Shown piece after piece: positions 1 to 9,586 of a stretch of DNA of 64,000 nucleotides. This DNA is from Methylobacterium sp. E-005. GTDB taxonomy: Bacteria > Pseudomonadota > Alphaproteobacteria > Rhizobiales > Beijerinckiaceae. Below the pieces are notes generated by a model that was not told the origin of the DNA, searched no databases, and worked only from the letters and a program-made list of their open reading frames with translations. The stretch lies in contig NZ_JAKSYG010000053.1 of the NCBI RefSeq assembly GCF_022829725.1, positions 47,505 through 111,504 of the forward strand, in the 5' to 3' direction. Position numbers and translations under genes: made by a program. Position 1 is the stretch's first letter; every line of letters starts with the position of its first letter.

Positions 1-464
1 AGATGGAGCGGGCCGGCTGCTCGAAGCCGGTGGTCGGCCTCGTGGTGCCCACGGGCTACTCGTTCAATCTCGACGGCACCAACATCTACATGACCATGGC
101 GGCCTTGTTCATCGCCCAGGCGACCGACACGCCGCTGAGCCTGGGCGAGCAGGCCCTGCTGCTCCTCGTCGCCATGCTGTCCTCGAAGGGCGCGGCGGGC
201 GTGACCGGCTCGGGCTTCATCACCCTGGCGGCGACGCTGGCGGTGGTGCCCTCCGTGCCGGTGGTCGGCATGGCGCTGATCCTCGGCGTCGACCGGTTCA
301 TGTCCGAGTGCCGGGCGCTGACCAACTTCATCGGCAACGCGGTCGCCTGCATCGTGGTGGCGCGTTGGGAGAACGAGGTCGACGAGGCCAAGCTCGCCGC
401 CGCCCTCGACGGGCGGAGCGTGCGCGCGATTGCGCCGGTCAGCGCGCTGCAGCCGGCCGCGTAA
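1..464 (+). CDS. dctA: C4-dicarboxylate symporter, C-terminal part
   Basis: This is the 3' end of a cation/dicarboxylate symporter of the DAACS family, which imports succinate, fumarate and malate across the inner membrane. The frame is open from the window edge, so the N-terminal half lies upstream; the ATG at position 3 is internal. The segment [15 protein letters not shown] is the family's substrate- and cation-binding region. [14 protein letters not shown] segment (re-entrant loop 2) and a [16 protein letters not shown] end follow, as in DctA. The last 25 residues are hydrophilic and variable. The stop at 462-464 precedes the next gene by about 150 bp. Confidence 0.93.
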   Translation, partial: MERAGCSKPVVGLVVPTGYSFNLDGTNIYMTMAALFIAQATDTPLSLGEQALLLLVAMLSSKGAAGVTGSGFITLAATLAVVPSVPVVGMALILGVDRFMSECRALTNFIGNAVACIVVARWENEVDEAKLAAALDGRSVRAIAPVSALQPAA

Positions 465-618
465 CCGAAGCCGCGGTCGGTCGCCCCGCGCGACCGACCG
501 CGATCAGAGCCAGCGAACGGGCCCTTCGCCGCCCCCCGCGCCGATCCGAGGGTGGAGCGACGCCGGCCCCCCTGGCCCTTCGTTGAGCTCGCCGTTTCAG
601 CGGCCTATACTTGGCCCC

Positions 619-2664
619 ATGGACATCCAAGTTTCCGCCGAGCCTTCCTCGGCTCCTCTCGCCTGCAAAGTGCCGAGTTCCAGACACGCGGCCCCGTTCC
701 TGCCCATGAGCCGCGCCGAGATGGCCGCCCTCGGGTGGGACGCCTGCGACATCGTGCTGGTGACCGGCGACGCCTACGTCGATCATCCGAGCTTCGGCAT
801 GGCCATCATCGGCCGGCTGCTCGAGTCCCAGGGCTTCCGGGTCGGCATCATCGCCCAGCCCGACTGGCAGTCGGCGGAGCCGTTCAAGGCGCTCGGCAAG
901 CCGCGGCTGTTCTTCGGCGTCACCGGCGGCAACCTCGATTCGATGGTGAACCGCTACACGGCGGACCGGCGTCTGCGCCACGACGACGCCTACACGGCCG
1001 GCGGCGAGGGCGGCCGGCGCCCGGACCGCTGCACCATCGTGTACACGCAGCGCTGCCGCGAGGCCTTCAAGGACGTGCCGATCGTGCTCGGCGGCATCGA
1101 GGCGTCCCTGCGCCGGATCGCCCATTACGATTACTGGTCCGACAAGGTGCGCCGCTCGATCCTGGCGGACGCCAAGGCGGATTTGCTGGTCTACGGCAAT
1201 GCCGAGCGCGCCGTGGTCGAGGTGGCCAACCGCCTCGCGGCCGGCGAGGCGCCGCACCAGCTCGACGCGATCCGGGGCGTCGCCCTGTTCCGCCGCGTGC
1301 CCGATCACTACACCGAGCTGCCCGCCGACGACCTCGACTCGACGGACGAGGCCGCCACCCGCCGGCCCGGCGACACCGTGATCCGGCTCCCCGCCTACGA
1401 CGAGGTCAAGGACGACAAGGAGGCCTATGCCCGCGCCTCGCGCGTGCTGCACCGGGAGGCCAATCCCGGCAACGCGCGCCCCCTCGTCCAGCGCCACGGC
1501 GACCGCGACCTGTGGCTCAACCCGCCGCCGATCCCGCTGACCAGCGACGAGATGGATGCGGTCTACGACCTGCCCTACGCCCGCGCGCCCCACCCGTCCT
1601 ACGGCGACGCGAAGATCCCCGCCTGGGACATGATCAAGTTCTCGTTGACGATCATGCGCGGCTGCTTCGGCGGCTGCACCTTCTGCTCGATCACGGAGCA
1701 TGAGGGCCGGGTCATCCAGAACCGCTCGGAGGGCTCGATCCTGCGCGAGATCGAGCGGATCCGCGACAAGACCCCGGGCTTCACGGGCGTGATCTCGGAT
1801 GTCGGCGGGCCGACCGCCAACATGTACCGGATGGCCTGCAAGGACCCGAAGATCGAGGCGGCGTGCCGGCTGCCCTCCTGCGTCTTCCCGGATATCTGCC
1901 CGAACCTGAACACCTCGCACGACGACCTGATCCGGCTCTACCGCAAGGTCCGCGAGGTCAAGGGCGTCAAGAAGGTGATGGTCGCCTCCGGCGTGCGCTA
2001 CGACCTCGCGGTGAGGAGCCCGGAATACGTCAAGGAGCTCGTCACCCACCACGTCGGCGGCCGCCTGAAGATCGCGCCCGAGCACACCGAGCGCGGCCCC
2101 CTCGACAAGATGATGAAGCCGGGGATCGGCACCTACGACCGCTTCAAGGAGATGTTCGACGCCGCCGCCAAGGAGGCGGGCAAGAAGTATTACCTGATCC
2201 CGTACTTCATCGCGGCGCATCCCGGCACGACCGACGCGGACATGATGCACCTCGCGCTGTGGCTCAAGAAGAACAACTACCGGGCCGATCAGGTCCAGAC
2301 GTTCCTGCCTTCGCCGATGGCGACCGCCACGGCGATGTACCACACCGAGATCAATACCCTGCGGGGCGTGAAGCGCGGCGGCAGCGAGCCGGTCGACGCC
2401 ATCAAGGGGCTGCGCCAGCGGCGCCTGCACAAGGCGTTCCTGCGCTACCACGACCCGGAGAACTGGCCGCTGCTGCGCGAGGCGCTGCGGGAGATGGGCC
2501 GCGCGGACCTCATCGGGCCACGGCCGGACCAGCTCGTGCCGTTCTCGCAGCCCCCGGGAACCGGTGCGGGTGTGCGCAAGCCGGGGAGCCAGACGCGCTC
2601 CGTGCGCCGCCCGGCCGGCGCGCAGAGCTTCACCACGAAGGGCGTCCCGCTGACGCGGCGCTGA
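619..2664 (+). CDS. ygiQ: YgiQ family radical SAM protein
   Basis: A 681-residue radical SAM enzyme of the YgiQ (UPF0313) family; the reaction is unknown. The N-terminal block [20 protein letters not shown] and [14 protein letters not shown] match E. coli YgiQ closely. The [4Fe-4S] motif is CX3CX2C at C349, C353 and C356 ([11 protein letters not shown]). The conserved [18 protein letters not shown] segment is near the C-terminus, and the last 50 residues are basic and low complexity. The ATG at 619 leaves 29 residues before APFLPMS, similar to E. coli. The frame stays open further upstream, and the ATG at 706 is a weaker alternative. It stands alone, with no partner gene. Confidence 0.93.
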   Translation: MDIQVSAEPSSAPLACKVPSSRHAAPFLPMSRAEMAALGWDACDIVLVTGDAYVDHPSFGMAIIGRLLESQGFRVGIIAQPDWQSAEPFKALGKPRLFFGVTGGNLDSMVNRYTADRRLRHDDAYTAGGEGGRRPDRCTIVYTQRCREAFKDVPIVLGGIEASLRRIAHYDYWSDKVRRSILADAKADLLVYGNAERAVVEVANRLAAGEAPHQLDAIRGVALFRRVPDHYTELPADDLDSTDEAATRRPGDTVIRLPAYDEVKDDKEAYARASRVLHREANPGNARPLVQRHGDRDLWLNPPPIPLTSDEMDAVYDLPYARAPHPSYGDAKIPAWDMIKFSLTIMRGCFGGCTFCSITEHEGRVIQNRSEGSILREIERIRDKTPGFTGVISDVGGPTANMYRMACKDPKIEAACRLPSCVFPDICPNLNTSHDDLIRLYRKVREVKGVKKVMVASGVRYDLAVRSPEYVKELVTHHVGGRLKIAPEHTERGPLDKMMKPGIGTYDRFKEMFDAAAKEAGKKYYLIPYFIAAHPGTTDADMMHLALWLKKNNYRADQVQTFLPSPMATATAMYHTEINTLRGVKRGGSEPVDAIKGLRQRRLHKAFLRYHDPENWPLLREALREMGRADLIGPRPDQLVPFSQPPGTGAGVRKPGSQTRSVRRPAGAQSFTTKGVPLTRR

Positions 2665-3748
2665 TCCCGCCCATCATGTGGGCCGAGGTCCCAGGGGGAT
2701 CTTGGCCCGGACATCGATTGCCTGCCGAGTGCTACGTCCGCTCCGGAGCAGGCGATCCCCACGGCAGAACGCACCTGCGTCCCGTATGGCCGGGCGGTGC
2801 CGACACGCATGACCTCGCCCGGTCGAAGCCGCTGTCCTGCCCCCGGGGTGCTGCCTGAGAGCTTGCCGTCCAGCGGAACGTGGAGGGCGACAGGATCGAA
2901 GCCGTCGCTCCGCGCCCGACGCCCATCCCGACTGTGGTACGGGCCACCGAGGTCGCGCGGGTACGGGATCATGCGTGGGAAGCGGCTGATGCGGATGCGA
3001 GCCCGGAACGGAGCCTCGGTGGGTTCGACATCGGCGCCGAGTCTTTTGAGCCGCCGATAGCCCTCGAAGCCGTCACCATTCCCATGCTGATCGGCGAACA
3101 GCAGGGTCTCTACAACCCTATTGAAAGCCCAGATCGGCTCGCTCCAAGGGTCGGTCTGTCCCTGGGCAGCGGGGCAAACGCGACCGAAACGGCCGCCGAT
3201 GCAGCCGGTCGCCACCGTCCGCGCTTCCCCATTCAGCCCGGCACCTGCACCGTCCGGGCGCCCCCGGGCCCGGCCGGGCAACGGGGGGAGGCCGCCGGAT
3301 CGATCGCCTGCGCGAATAGGCGAACGCGCCGCTCGCGGATCACCGCTCGGGATGCGGGGACGCGCAGCTCCAGATCCTTGTTGGGACGCGCGCTCTCGCG
3401 CCAAACCGAGGTCCACTCCGGCGGAGAGCGCGCCAAGCCGCTCATGCGCGCGTGCCGGGTACCGTCGAGCTGTACACGCGATGTGCAGAGGCAGGTCAGC
3501 GCAGAGCGCCAGTCCTTCGCTTCCCCGACGCCGCCCGCTCGGCCGTGATATCCGCACGTCCGGATACCCTTGACGATCGGTCCAGGGCCCGGCTTCGTCG
3601 GGGCAAATGATGGATCGGCCCCAGAAGGGACGGCGGCGATCCGGCCCGCCTCGACCGTCAGGGACCGCATTTTGCAGGCCTTCAACCGGTCATGGCCGTT
3701 CCGCCCGCGCTCGCTCCGAAGCGGGCGTCGCCACGTGTCGGATTTGGC
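2665..3748. other. 1.1 kb without a convincing gene
   Basis: Several frames are open on both strands but none has a recognisable family, a ribosome site or a coherent start. A minus-strand frame between about 3140 and 2700 reads fairly protein-like (LLFADQHGNGDGFEGYRRLK) but runs on into the ygiQ coding region. It may be a decayed gene. The base composition is slightly less GC-biased than in the flanking genes. Confidence 0.5.
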
Positions 3749-4018
3749 CTATTCGGTACCGCCCGGAAGACGACGTTCCTCCAGGCGGGTCGCTGCGTCG
3801 GCGTAAAGTTCGAAGCGTCGCACGAGGATGGCACGTTTTTCCGGCTTGCGTGCCCCTTCCATCTTCGACTTTGCCTTGTCGGCACGCGCGCGCATCTTCT
3901 TGGCCAGCTTTCCGAACGCCTCTTCGATCTTGGCGCTGACCTTCTCAGCCTCAGCCTTCACAGCGTCCTGGTGGTCCAGAATAGAGCCGGGGAAAGTGCT
4001 CTTTTTGTCCTGATTCAT
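3749..4018 (-). CDS. Small charged helical protein, unknown function
   Basis: An 89-residue protein rich in Lys, Glu and Ala (AEAEKVSAKIEEAFGKLAKKMRARA), predicted to be almost wholly alpha-helical and probably coiled coil. It has no signal or membrane segment. The start is well supported: GGAGAA lies 5 bases before the ATG. No family is recognised. Both flanks are decayed sequence, so it is isolated, but the strong ribosome site and unbroken heptad-like pattern argue that it is expressed. Cytosolic location is inferred. Confidence 0.72.
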   Translation of the reverse strand: MNQDKKSTFPGSILDHQDAVKAEAEKVSAKIEEAFGKLAKKMRARADKAKSKMEGARKPEKRAILVRRFELYADAATRLEERRLPGGTE

Positions 4019-4757
4019 TGCTGTTCTCCATCGATCGATCCGCCACCCTTTAAACCACGCCGTACGACGTTGCGATCACGGCTAGGCTTGCGCAGGTCGG
4101 AAGGCTCTCGGAACACCTCGACAAGAAGGCCCGTCGCGTCGGTGCCGGGCGGGCGGTGATCATGGGTCACGGGAGGGGGTCTCGGACACGCCACCGAGCG
4201 TTAATGGCGACGCCATGAGGCAGGTTGGCTGGCCGTCGCTGGCGTCCTCATCGGACGCCCGGCACCTCTGACTCGGCAGGGGGCACCGACGCCTTGTCCT
4301 TCCCGAGCCTCTCCAACCCTCGGCATCGAGGTCCTCGATCCCGATCAGGCGTTCGTCCGTATCGGCTCCGGCGCGAAGGAGTTCATCGCGCTGGATCTGG
4401 ATCGCTGCGGTATCCCGTGCCCGGCCACCAGGATGACGCCTGCCAGGAGCATGGCGGCGATGGACAGGAACCGGTTGAAGACGAGCGCCAATGGTCGTCG
4501 AAGCTGAGGAGGGCGCCGGCCCTTCAGGCTGCAGCGACCGTAAAGCGGGTACTGCGAAAGCCGACTGGCTGTGAAAGCCATACCGCGAGGCTGATGAGAG
4601 GACGATCCATCATCGATCACCAAGCTCTGCCAAGCTGTTTCACCCATACGGGTCCGGCGGCGAGTTGCGAACGGCACCGCTCGTGCCGTGGGAGCAGGAT
4701 TGTCACGCCTCCAGCGCAGGGCCTGTGAACCGCTGCTCTGCACTTGCTAGCCGGACC
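4019..4757. other. Gap with possible gene remnants
   Basis: No intact gene is supported. A plus-strand stretch near 4322-4420 reads GIEVLDPDQAFVRIG and a minus-strand stretch near 4500-4440 encodes a hydrophobic run (FLSIAAMLLAGVILVAG). Both look like pieces of former genes. Neither has a start with a ribosome site or an identifiable family. Confidence 0.4.
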
Positions 4758-5125
4758 ATGGTCTTCGGCAGAGGGGTGACACTGGCCGCGATCGAGCAAC
4801 TGGTCGTCACGTTGCGAGGGCTGGCCGGACCAGGGATCAAGCGCACGGACTTCGCTGCTGCGGTCCGTGAGAAGCACCCAAAGGCGTCCAGAAGGACATC
4901 GTCCGAGCGGCCTTCTACGCCCCTAGCACCGCCATGGGGGGCGACGGCGAGCGCGCCCGCCGGATACAGGATTTCGCGCTGCGTCAGCGGGCTGCCGAGG
5001 ATAGCGAGGTGCCGCCTCCCCTGACCCGGCGGAAGAAGAATAAGGCCCAAGGACGCGCGTCAGGACCAGCAACACGTTCACTGACCGAGCCGGGCGTTGC
5101 GGCCAAGGTCATCTCATCGTCGTGA
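4758..5125 (+). pseudogene. Frameshifted small hypothetical protein gene
   Basis: The frame from ATG 4758 (or GTG 4776) encodes KRTDFAAAVREKHPKAS. The sense then jumps to the frame one base over at about 4891-4895, continuing KDIVRAAFYAPSTAMGGDGERARR up to the stop at 5123. Adding one A in the AGAAGGAC stretch restores one continuous charged protein of about 120 residues. From memory it resembles an uncharacterised small protein seen in Methylobacterium; the function is unknown. A sequencing error cannot be excluded. Confidence 0.55.
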
Positions 5126-5174
5126 CGCAGCCATAGGGAACGCGCTCCCCGGTGCACTGACCCGACGAGGTTCC

Positions 5175-5321
5175 GTGATAGATTGGTTCGAAGATCCGGA
5201 AGACGGTAGCCTGTCGCCGTATGCCGGGAAAAGCTGGATGCGGTTATACATCCTTGCAGGGCTGGTCGGATTCGGCGCGCTTGGCGTGATCGGCGGGATG
5301 CTACACGTCTTACCGGCTTGA
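5175..5321 (+). CDS. Possible 48-residue membrane protein
   Basis: GTG 5175 is preceded by GAGG at 5167-5170. The product is an acidic head (IDWFEDPEDGSLSPYAGKSW) followed by one transmembrane helix (LYILAGLVGFGALGVIGGML) and a very short tail, so a single-pass inner-membrane miniprotein is likely. The pattern is coherent, but the gene is short and lies in a decayed region. No family is recognised. Confidence 0.5.
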   Translation: MIDWFEDPEDGSLSPYAGKSWMRLYILAGLVGFGALGVIGGMLHVLPA

Positions 5322-5339
5322 AGCACAGGCAAGACAAAG

Positions 5340-5365
5340 GCCCGCCACGGCGATGCCGGGCGGGC
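5340..5365. repeat. Short GC hairpin
   Basis: Inverted arms GCCCGCC (5340-5346) and GGCGGGC (5359-5365) lie just after the small membrane protein gene. T-richness follows only on the minus strand (CCTTTGTCTT), so if it is a terminator it would act on minus-strand transcripts. Confidence 0.4.
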
Positions 5366-5506
5366 TGAGTGACGGCATAGGGTCTGGGAGGTTCGCCGTA
5401 GGCGGCTCCGTTATCATCGCGGTGGCGACAGCCGCGTGACACGCGGCCACCCCGCTGTCCGCCCCGACCCGAAGTTGCCGGGTCACCGACGACGGGCCGC
5501 CGGGCG

Positions 5507-5782
5507 ATGGTGCCTCAACGCGCCTCCGGTGGGCGCATGATCTCCGAACTGGCGGCGGCGCACGCGCTGTTGCGGGCGACCGCCTCCAAGCTCGTCCGCG
5601 TCCTCGAACAGGCGGGCCTTCTCCCCACCGGGCGATCGAGGCCGGGTCCATCGCGGCTCGATCGAGCCTCAGCCCCGTGTGCGGGCGTTCGCTCGGTTGC
5701 GGGCCTGCACCGGATTCTGGGACGCGCGCTTCGACGCCCTCGAGGATCTCCGCAATGTCGGGGACGACGATGACCGAGACTG
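5507..5782 (+). pseudogene. Broken ArsR-family regulator
   Basis: Pieces of an ArsR-type winged-helix protein are present in two frames. The recognition-helix region reads ISELAAAHALLRATASKLVRVLEQAGLL from about 5537. After a frame change near 5640-5700 the C-terminal family signature FWDARFDALEDLRN follows, ending with a stop near 5782. The usual N-terminal LADPTRR region is not intact. In this family the regulator is usually paired with an SRPBCC gene, and a broken one follows directly. Not expected to be functional. Confidence 0.68.
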
Positions 5783-6120
5783 AGCCGGCCGTCATCCTCG
5801 TTCGCACCGTCCAGGCGGCCCACGACAAACTCCATCGGGCCTGGACCGGCCCGGTCCTGGTCCAGCGCTGGCTCGCGCCGGGGCCGAACGTGGTCGAGCG
5901 GGCCGGGACCGATCTCCGGGTTGGTGGTCACTTCCGGTTGCAGACGCGGGGGCCCGATGGCGCGCAGCACCGGATCAGCGGGGGCTACCGGGACCTCGAA
6001 CCGGGGCGTCGCCTCGTTGAGACCCGGATCTACGACGGGCCCCTCGATCTGCTGCCGGGCGAGGAGACGGTACTGCAATGCCGCTTCGGCATGTGCCGGC
6101 TGGCCGACTCGCAGGAGCGC
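5770..6120 (+). pseudogene. SRPBCC (Aha1-like) domain protein, truncated
   Basis: From ATG 5770 the sequence encodes the first two thirds of an SRPBCC ligand-binding domain: RTVQAAHDKLHRAWTGPVL, QRWLAPGPN, DLRVGGHFRL and the strand YDGPLDLLPGEETVLQ. After about 6090 the similarity stops. The expected C-terminal helix (EGWTACLDRL type) is not found in any frame, although the frame stays open to 6636. It is overlapped by the end of the broken ArsR gene, matching the usual ArsR-SRPBCC gene pair; both members have decayed. Confidence 0.65.
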
Positions 6121-6479
6121 GATCGTCTGCGACCGACGGTCCGGGGCCGGCCGGGCCTTCGTAGTGGAACGCGATATGCTGTTCCTGCCATGGCCAAACT
6201 GGCGCGCCAGCGAGCCCCATGGTCTCCGGCAGACCGCAGATCGGGTCGCGTTCTGCGCCGCCCGACCGGCCGCGTCTGTGCCGAGGTTGGCCAGGGAGAG
6301 CTCCGGGGAAGAGGGTGGCGTCGCCGTCCGCATGGACGCGCGCGCAATGCGCAGCGCAAGTCGGCGCATGCGGTGCAATCTGGCCGTGTCATGATCGCCA
6401 GCGTGAAGGGCCGGCGACCGCCCGTGCCCTCTGCGCAGGTTGGCCGGGCCGTTTGGGTCCGGCCCTTGTCGGACGGCGC
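6121..6479. other. Gap, nothing recognised
   Basis: Open reading continues from the broken SRPBCC gene, but no family, ribosome site or regulatory motif was recognised. It separates the decayed left flank from the 3' end of the minus-strand catabolic operon. Confidence 0.4.
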
Positions 6480-7412
6480 TCAAAATCCCCGGCTGCGGTC
6501 GACCCGGTTGAGAAGCGGCTGTCCATCTCGACGGGCCCGAACCGCGGCGATCATCTGGCGCGCCGCATCATCCGGCTGGCTCGCGCTGGCGCTATGGGGG
6601 GTCACGAGGATTCGCGGGTGGCCGAGGAGCGGATGATCCGCGGCCGGCGGCTCCTCCGACAGGACGTCGAGCATGGCCGCCCGGAGCTGGCCCGTGTCCA
6701 ACGCCGCGATCAGGTCGTCCTCGACGACATGGGCGCCCCGCCCCGCATTCAGGAGCGCGGCCCCGGCCGGCAGATGCCGGAACAGGTCCCGGTCGAGCAG
6801 CCCGCGCGTGTCCGGCGTCAGGGGCAGCAGGCACACGAGGATGTTGCAGCCGGACAGGAAATCGGGGAGCGCCGCGCGGCCGGCGAAGCACGTGACCCCG
6901 TCCAGCGTCCTGGGGCTTCGCGCCCAGCCGCGAACCTGGAAGCCGAACCCGGCCAAAGCCGCAGCCGCCGCGCTCCCGAGCACGCCCAGGCCGAGGATTC
7001 CGACATGGGTGGAGCGGGCCGTGCGGATCACGCGCGGGTTCCAGAGGCCCCGGCGGGTCTCGTCCGCGTAGGGGATGAGGTCCCGGTGCAGGGCCAGCAC
7101 GCCGAGGGTGACGTACTCGACCATCGAGCGCGTCACGTCGGGGGCGACCATGCGGACGATCTGCACGGGCTCGGGCAGGGCCTCGAGCGGCAGGTGATCG
7201 ATTCCGGCGCCGACCGAGAACACGAGGCGCAGGTCCGGCATCTGCACCGCGAGGTCCGCAGGCGGCTTCCAGCCGGCAAAGTCGCCGATTCCGGGAAACC
7301 GCGTGCCGTGCGCCCAGTCGATCAGGCGCAGCTCCGGCGCCTCCTCGGCGAACACGTGGTGCCAGACGCGGGCGTGCTCCGGAACGGTCTTGAGAACGAC
7401 GGGGATCGCCAT
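6480..7412 (-). CDS. GhrA-type 2-hydroxyacid dehydrogenase
   Basis: A 310-residue NAD(P)-dependent D-2-hydroxyacid dehydrogenase of the glyoxylate/hydroxypyruvate reductase A group, reducing a short 2-oxo acid or the reverse. Visible are the dinucleotide fold GILGLGVLG (138-146), the substrate Arg in NAGRG (R225), the Glu in SEEPP (253/254) and the catalytic His in TPH (H273). The C-terminus VDRSRGF mirrors VDRARGY of E. coli GhrA. The ATG at 7412 is preceded by GGGTAGGG. It is the last gene of a ten-gene minus-strand operon, 4 bp after the GntR gene. In this context it probably reduces a glyoxylate-like product, but the true substrate is not readable. Confidence 0.88.
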   Translation of the reverse strand: MAIPVVLKTVPEHARVWHHVFAEEAPELRLIDWAHGTRFPGIGDFAGWKPPADLAVQMPDLRLVFSVGAGIDHLPLEALPEPVQIVRMVAPDVTRSMVEYVTLGVLALHRDLIPYADETRRGLWNPRVIRTARSTHVGILGLGVLGSAAAAALAGFGFQVRGWARSPRTLDGVTCFAGRAALPDFLSGCNILVCLLPLTPDTRGLLDRDLFRHLPAGAALLNAGRGAHVVEDDLIAALDTGQLRAAMLDVLSEEPPAADHPLLGHPRILVTPHSASASQPDDAARQMIAAVRARRDGQPLLNRVDRSRGF

Positions 7413-7416
7413 GGCC

Positions 7417-8256
7417 CTACCCAGCCCTCGGCGCGGCGCGGCGGCGCGCACCCCGCCTCGGCGCTCCTTCGGACGCATCGCGTGGCGCGGCGTCCCCGAC
7501 CTGCTCGGACCGCCGCAACAGCGCGAAAGCCGGCGATGCGGGGTCGAACGCGACGAAATCGGGCTCCCGCGTCAGCAGGATCCGCAACGAGTCCAGCGTC
7601 CCGCCCAGATGCGTGCGCAGGAGCGAGACCGCAGTCTCCGCATCCCGCCGGCACAAAGCCGCGAAGATCGCCCTGTGCTCGTCGAGCACCTCCACGTGGA
7701 AGTTCTGCAGCGGGAAGGCGTTGCGCCGGACGCGGTCGAGCTGGCCGGTGGCGAGGTGGATCGTGTCCCAGACCCGGGGAAAGCCGGCGCAGGCGCACAG
7801 GAGCCGGTGGAAGTCGTTGTCCAGGGCGAAGGACTCGGCGTTGTCGCCGCGCCGCGCCGCGTCGGCCTCGCGGAAGAGGACGAGCTCGAAGGCGGAGCGG
7901 TGGGCGGGTTCGAAGCGCTCGGCCGCCAGGGCGACCATCCGCAGCTCCAGGCTCTCGCGCACGAGCTGACCCTCGATCACCTCGTCCAGGACGATCTTGT
8001 TGACGAAGGTGGCGTCGCTCGGGACCACGGTCACCAGCCGCTGCTGCGCGAGCCGCAGGATCGCGTCCCGCAGGGGCGTGCGCGACACGCCGAGCTCGTC
8101 GCAGAGATCCTTCTCCACGAGGCGCGCCCCGGGCTTCAGCTGCAGGGCGATGATGGCCTCGCGCAGGGTCGCGTAGACCCGCGCCGCCTTCGGCAGATCG
8201 GCGCGCAGGGCCGATCCCGCCGCCGGACTCGGGTCCAGGACTTCCGCCGGATGCAT
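7417..8256 (-). CDS. GntR family regulator, FCD domain
   Basis: A 279-residue transcription factor. A winged helix occupies about residues 25-85 (YATLREAIIALQLKPGARLVE, then SRTPLRDAILRLAQ). An all-helical FCD effector domain covers about 95-225, ending in HLGGTLDSLRILL. A basic tail of about 40 residues (GAPRRGARRRAAP) is unusual. The start at 8256 is fixed by AGGAG 7 bases upstream. It sits inside the ten-gene operon, so it probably autoregulates the operon through the palindrome at 18870-18889 and responds to a pathway acid. Confidence 0.9.
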   Translation of the reverse strand: MHPAEVLDPSPAAGSALRADLPKAARVYATLREAIIALQLKPGARLVEKDLCDELGVSRTPLRDAILRLAQQRLVTVVPSDATFVNKIVLDEVIEGQLVRESLELRMVALAAERFEPAHRSAFELVLFREADAARRGDNAESFALDNDFHRLLCACAGFPRVWDTIHLATGQLDRVRRNAFPLQNFHVEVLDEHRAIFAALCRRDAETAVSLLRTHLGGTLDSLRILLTREPDFVAFDPASPAFALLRRSEQVGDAAPRDASEGAPRRGARRRAAPRAG

Positions 8257-8290
8257 GGGTCGTCTCCTGCCAGGTCTGGTCGTCTTCTTG

Positions 8291-9577
8291 TCAGGCCGCA
8301 TCGTCCAGGGTTTTGCCCAGGACCTCAAGGAACAGCGCGGCGTGCTCGGCGGAGAAGGTCAGCGGCGGGCGGATCTTCAGCACGTTGTCGTGGGGGCCGG
8401 ACGCGCTGATCAGGATGCCGTCCTCCCGCAGGGCGTTGACGACCCGCTTCGCCAGCGCCGCGTCGGGGGTGCGGCTCTCCCGGCAGGCGACGAGGTCGAG
8501 GCCGAGGAACAGGCCCGCCCCCCGCACGTCGCCGATCGCCGGGATCCGCGCCATCAGCGCCCGCATCCCCTCCAGCATCAGGGCGCCGGTGGCGGCGGCA
8601 TTGGCCACGAGGTCCTGATCCGCCAGGATGTCGAGCACCGCGCCGGCCGCCGCGATCGAGACCGTGTTGGCGCCGAAGGTGTTGAAGTAGCGCACGTCCC
8701 GGCCGAACCGGTCCGCCACCTCGGGCTGCATCGCGACCCCGGCGATGGGCAGGCCGTTGCCCATCGGCTTGCCCATCACGGCCATGTCGGGGACGATGCC
8801 GTGGCGAGCGAAGCCCCACATCCCCGCGCCGGTCCGGCCGAAGCCCGGCTGCACCTCGTCGGCGATGTAGAGCGCGCCGGCCTCCCGCACCGCCTCCCGG
8901 GCCGGGCGGAGGAAGCCCGCGGGCTCGGCCAGGGTCCCGTCCGTCGAGAAGATGCCGTCGGCGATGAACGCCGCGGGCCGCACGCCGTGGCGGCGCATGT
9001 CGGCGAAGGCCGCCCGGACGTCCTCGGCCAGCCGCGCGCCGACATCGACGCCGGGGTTGCGGTAGGCGTCCGGCGCCGGCACCGTCCAGACGTCGCGGCC
9101 GAGGGGCACGTTGGGGCCGAGCGACGGGGAGATCCCCGCCGTGGCCTCGGTGGTCCCGTGATAGGCGTTTTGCGTGATCACGAGACCGGTGCCGCCGGTC
9201 TGGTAGCGCGCGATCCGCAGGGCGAGGTCGACCGCCTCGGACCCCGTGCAGGTGTACATGACGTGGCCGAAGGCGGCCGGATAGGTGGACAGCAGCCGCT
9301 CGGAATAGTCGAGCACCGCCGCGTGCAGGTAGCGGGTATGGGTGTTGAGGGTCGCCATCTGGCGCGCCACCGCCTCCACCACCCGCGGGTGGCAATGGCC
9401 GACGCAGGGCACGTTGTTGTAGGCGTCGAGGTAGCGGCGCCCGTCGGCGTCGTACAGCCAGACATCCGCGCCGCGCACGATGTGGACCGGCCGCTCGTAG
9501 AAGAGCCGGTACGAGGCGCCGAGGAGGCTGCGACGCCGGGCGATCAGGGCCTCGGCGGAGGCGGAAGGGGCAGTCAT
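8291..9577 (-). CDS. Class III PLP enzyme, phospho-lyase type
   Basis: A 428-residue fold-type I PLP enzyme annotated generically as a class III aminotransferase. Its closest recognisable relatives are the phospho-lyases AGXT2L1/AGXT2L2 (O-phosphoethanolamine and 5-phosphohydroxylysine phospho-lyase). Shared features include NNVPCVGHCHPRVVEA (54-69), TLNTHTRYLH (77-86), IADEVQPGFGRTG (238-250), the Schiff-base Lys K270 in MGKPMGNG, and ISASGPHDNVLKIRPP near the end. Those enzymes release ammonia, phosphate and an aldehyde from a phosphorylated amino alcohol. The kinase gene lies only 9 bp away, which supports that role. A plain omega-transaminase is the alternative. Confidence 0.85.
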   Translation of the reverse strand: MTAPSASAEALIARRRSLLGASYRLFYERPVHIVRGADVWLYDADGRRYLDAYNNVPCVGHCHPRVVEAVARQMATLNTHTRYLHAAVLDYSERLLSTYPAAFGHVMYTCTGSEAVDLALRIARYQTGGTGLVITQNAYHGTTEATAGISPSLGPNVPLGRDVWTVPAPDAYRNPGVDVGARLAEDVRAAFADMRRHGVRPAAFIADGIFSTDGTLAEPAGFLRPAREAVREAGALYIADEVQPGFGRTGAGMWGFARHGIVPDMAVMGKPMGNGLPIAGVAMQPEVADRFGRDVRYFNTFGANTVSIAAAGAVLDILADQDLVANAAATGALMLEGMRALMARIPAIGDVRGAGLFLGLDLVACRESRTPDAALAKRVVNALREDGILISASGPHDNVLKIRPPLTFSAEHAALFLEVLGKTLDDAA

Positions 9578-9586
9578 GACGTGGCC

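Noticed and set aside
439..2451. Long open frame antisense to the ygiQ-type gene
   Set aside because: It mirrors a clearly conserved gene; in such GC-rich DNA the antisense frames stay open through codon bias. No ribosome site or family was seen.
2445..3557. Minus-strand open frame of about 370 codons after ygiQ
   Set aside because: The middle is mildly protein-like, but it overlaps the end of ygiQ, lacks a ribosome site and matches no family I know; noted only as a possible relic.
5340..5365. Rho-independent terminator for the small membrane protein gene
   Set aside because: The T-rich side is on the wrong strand; listed only as a hairpin.
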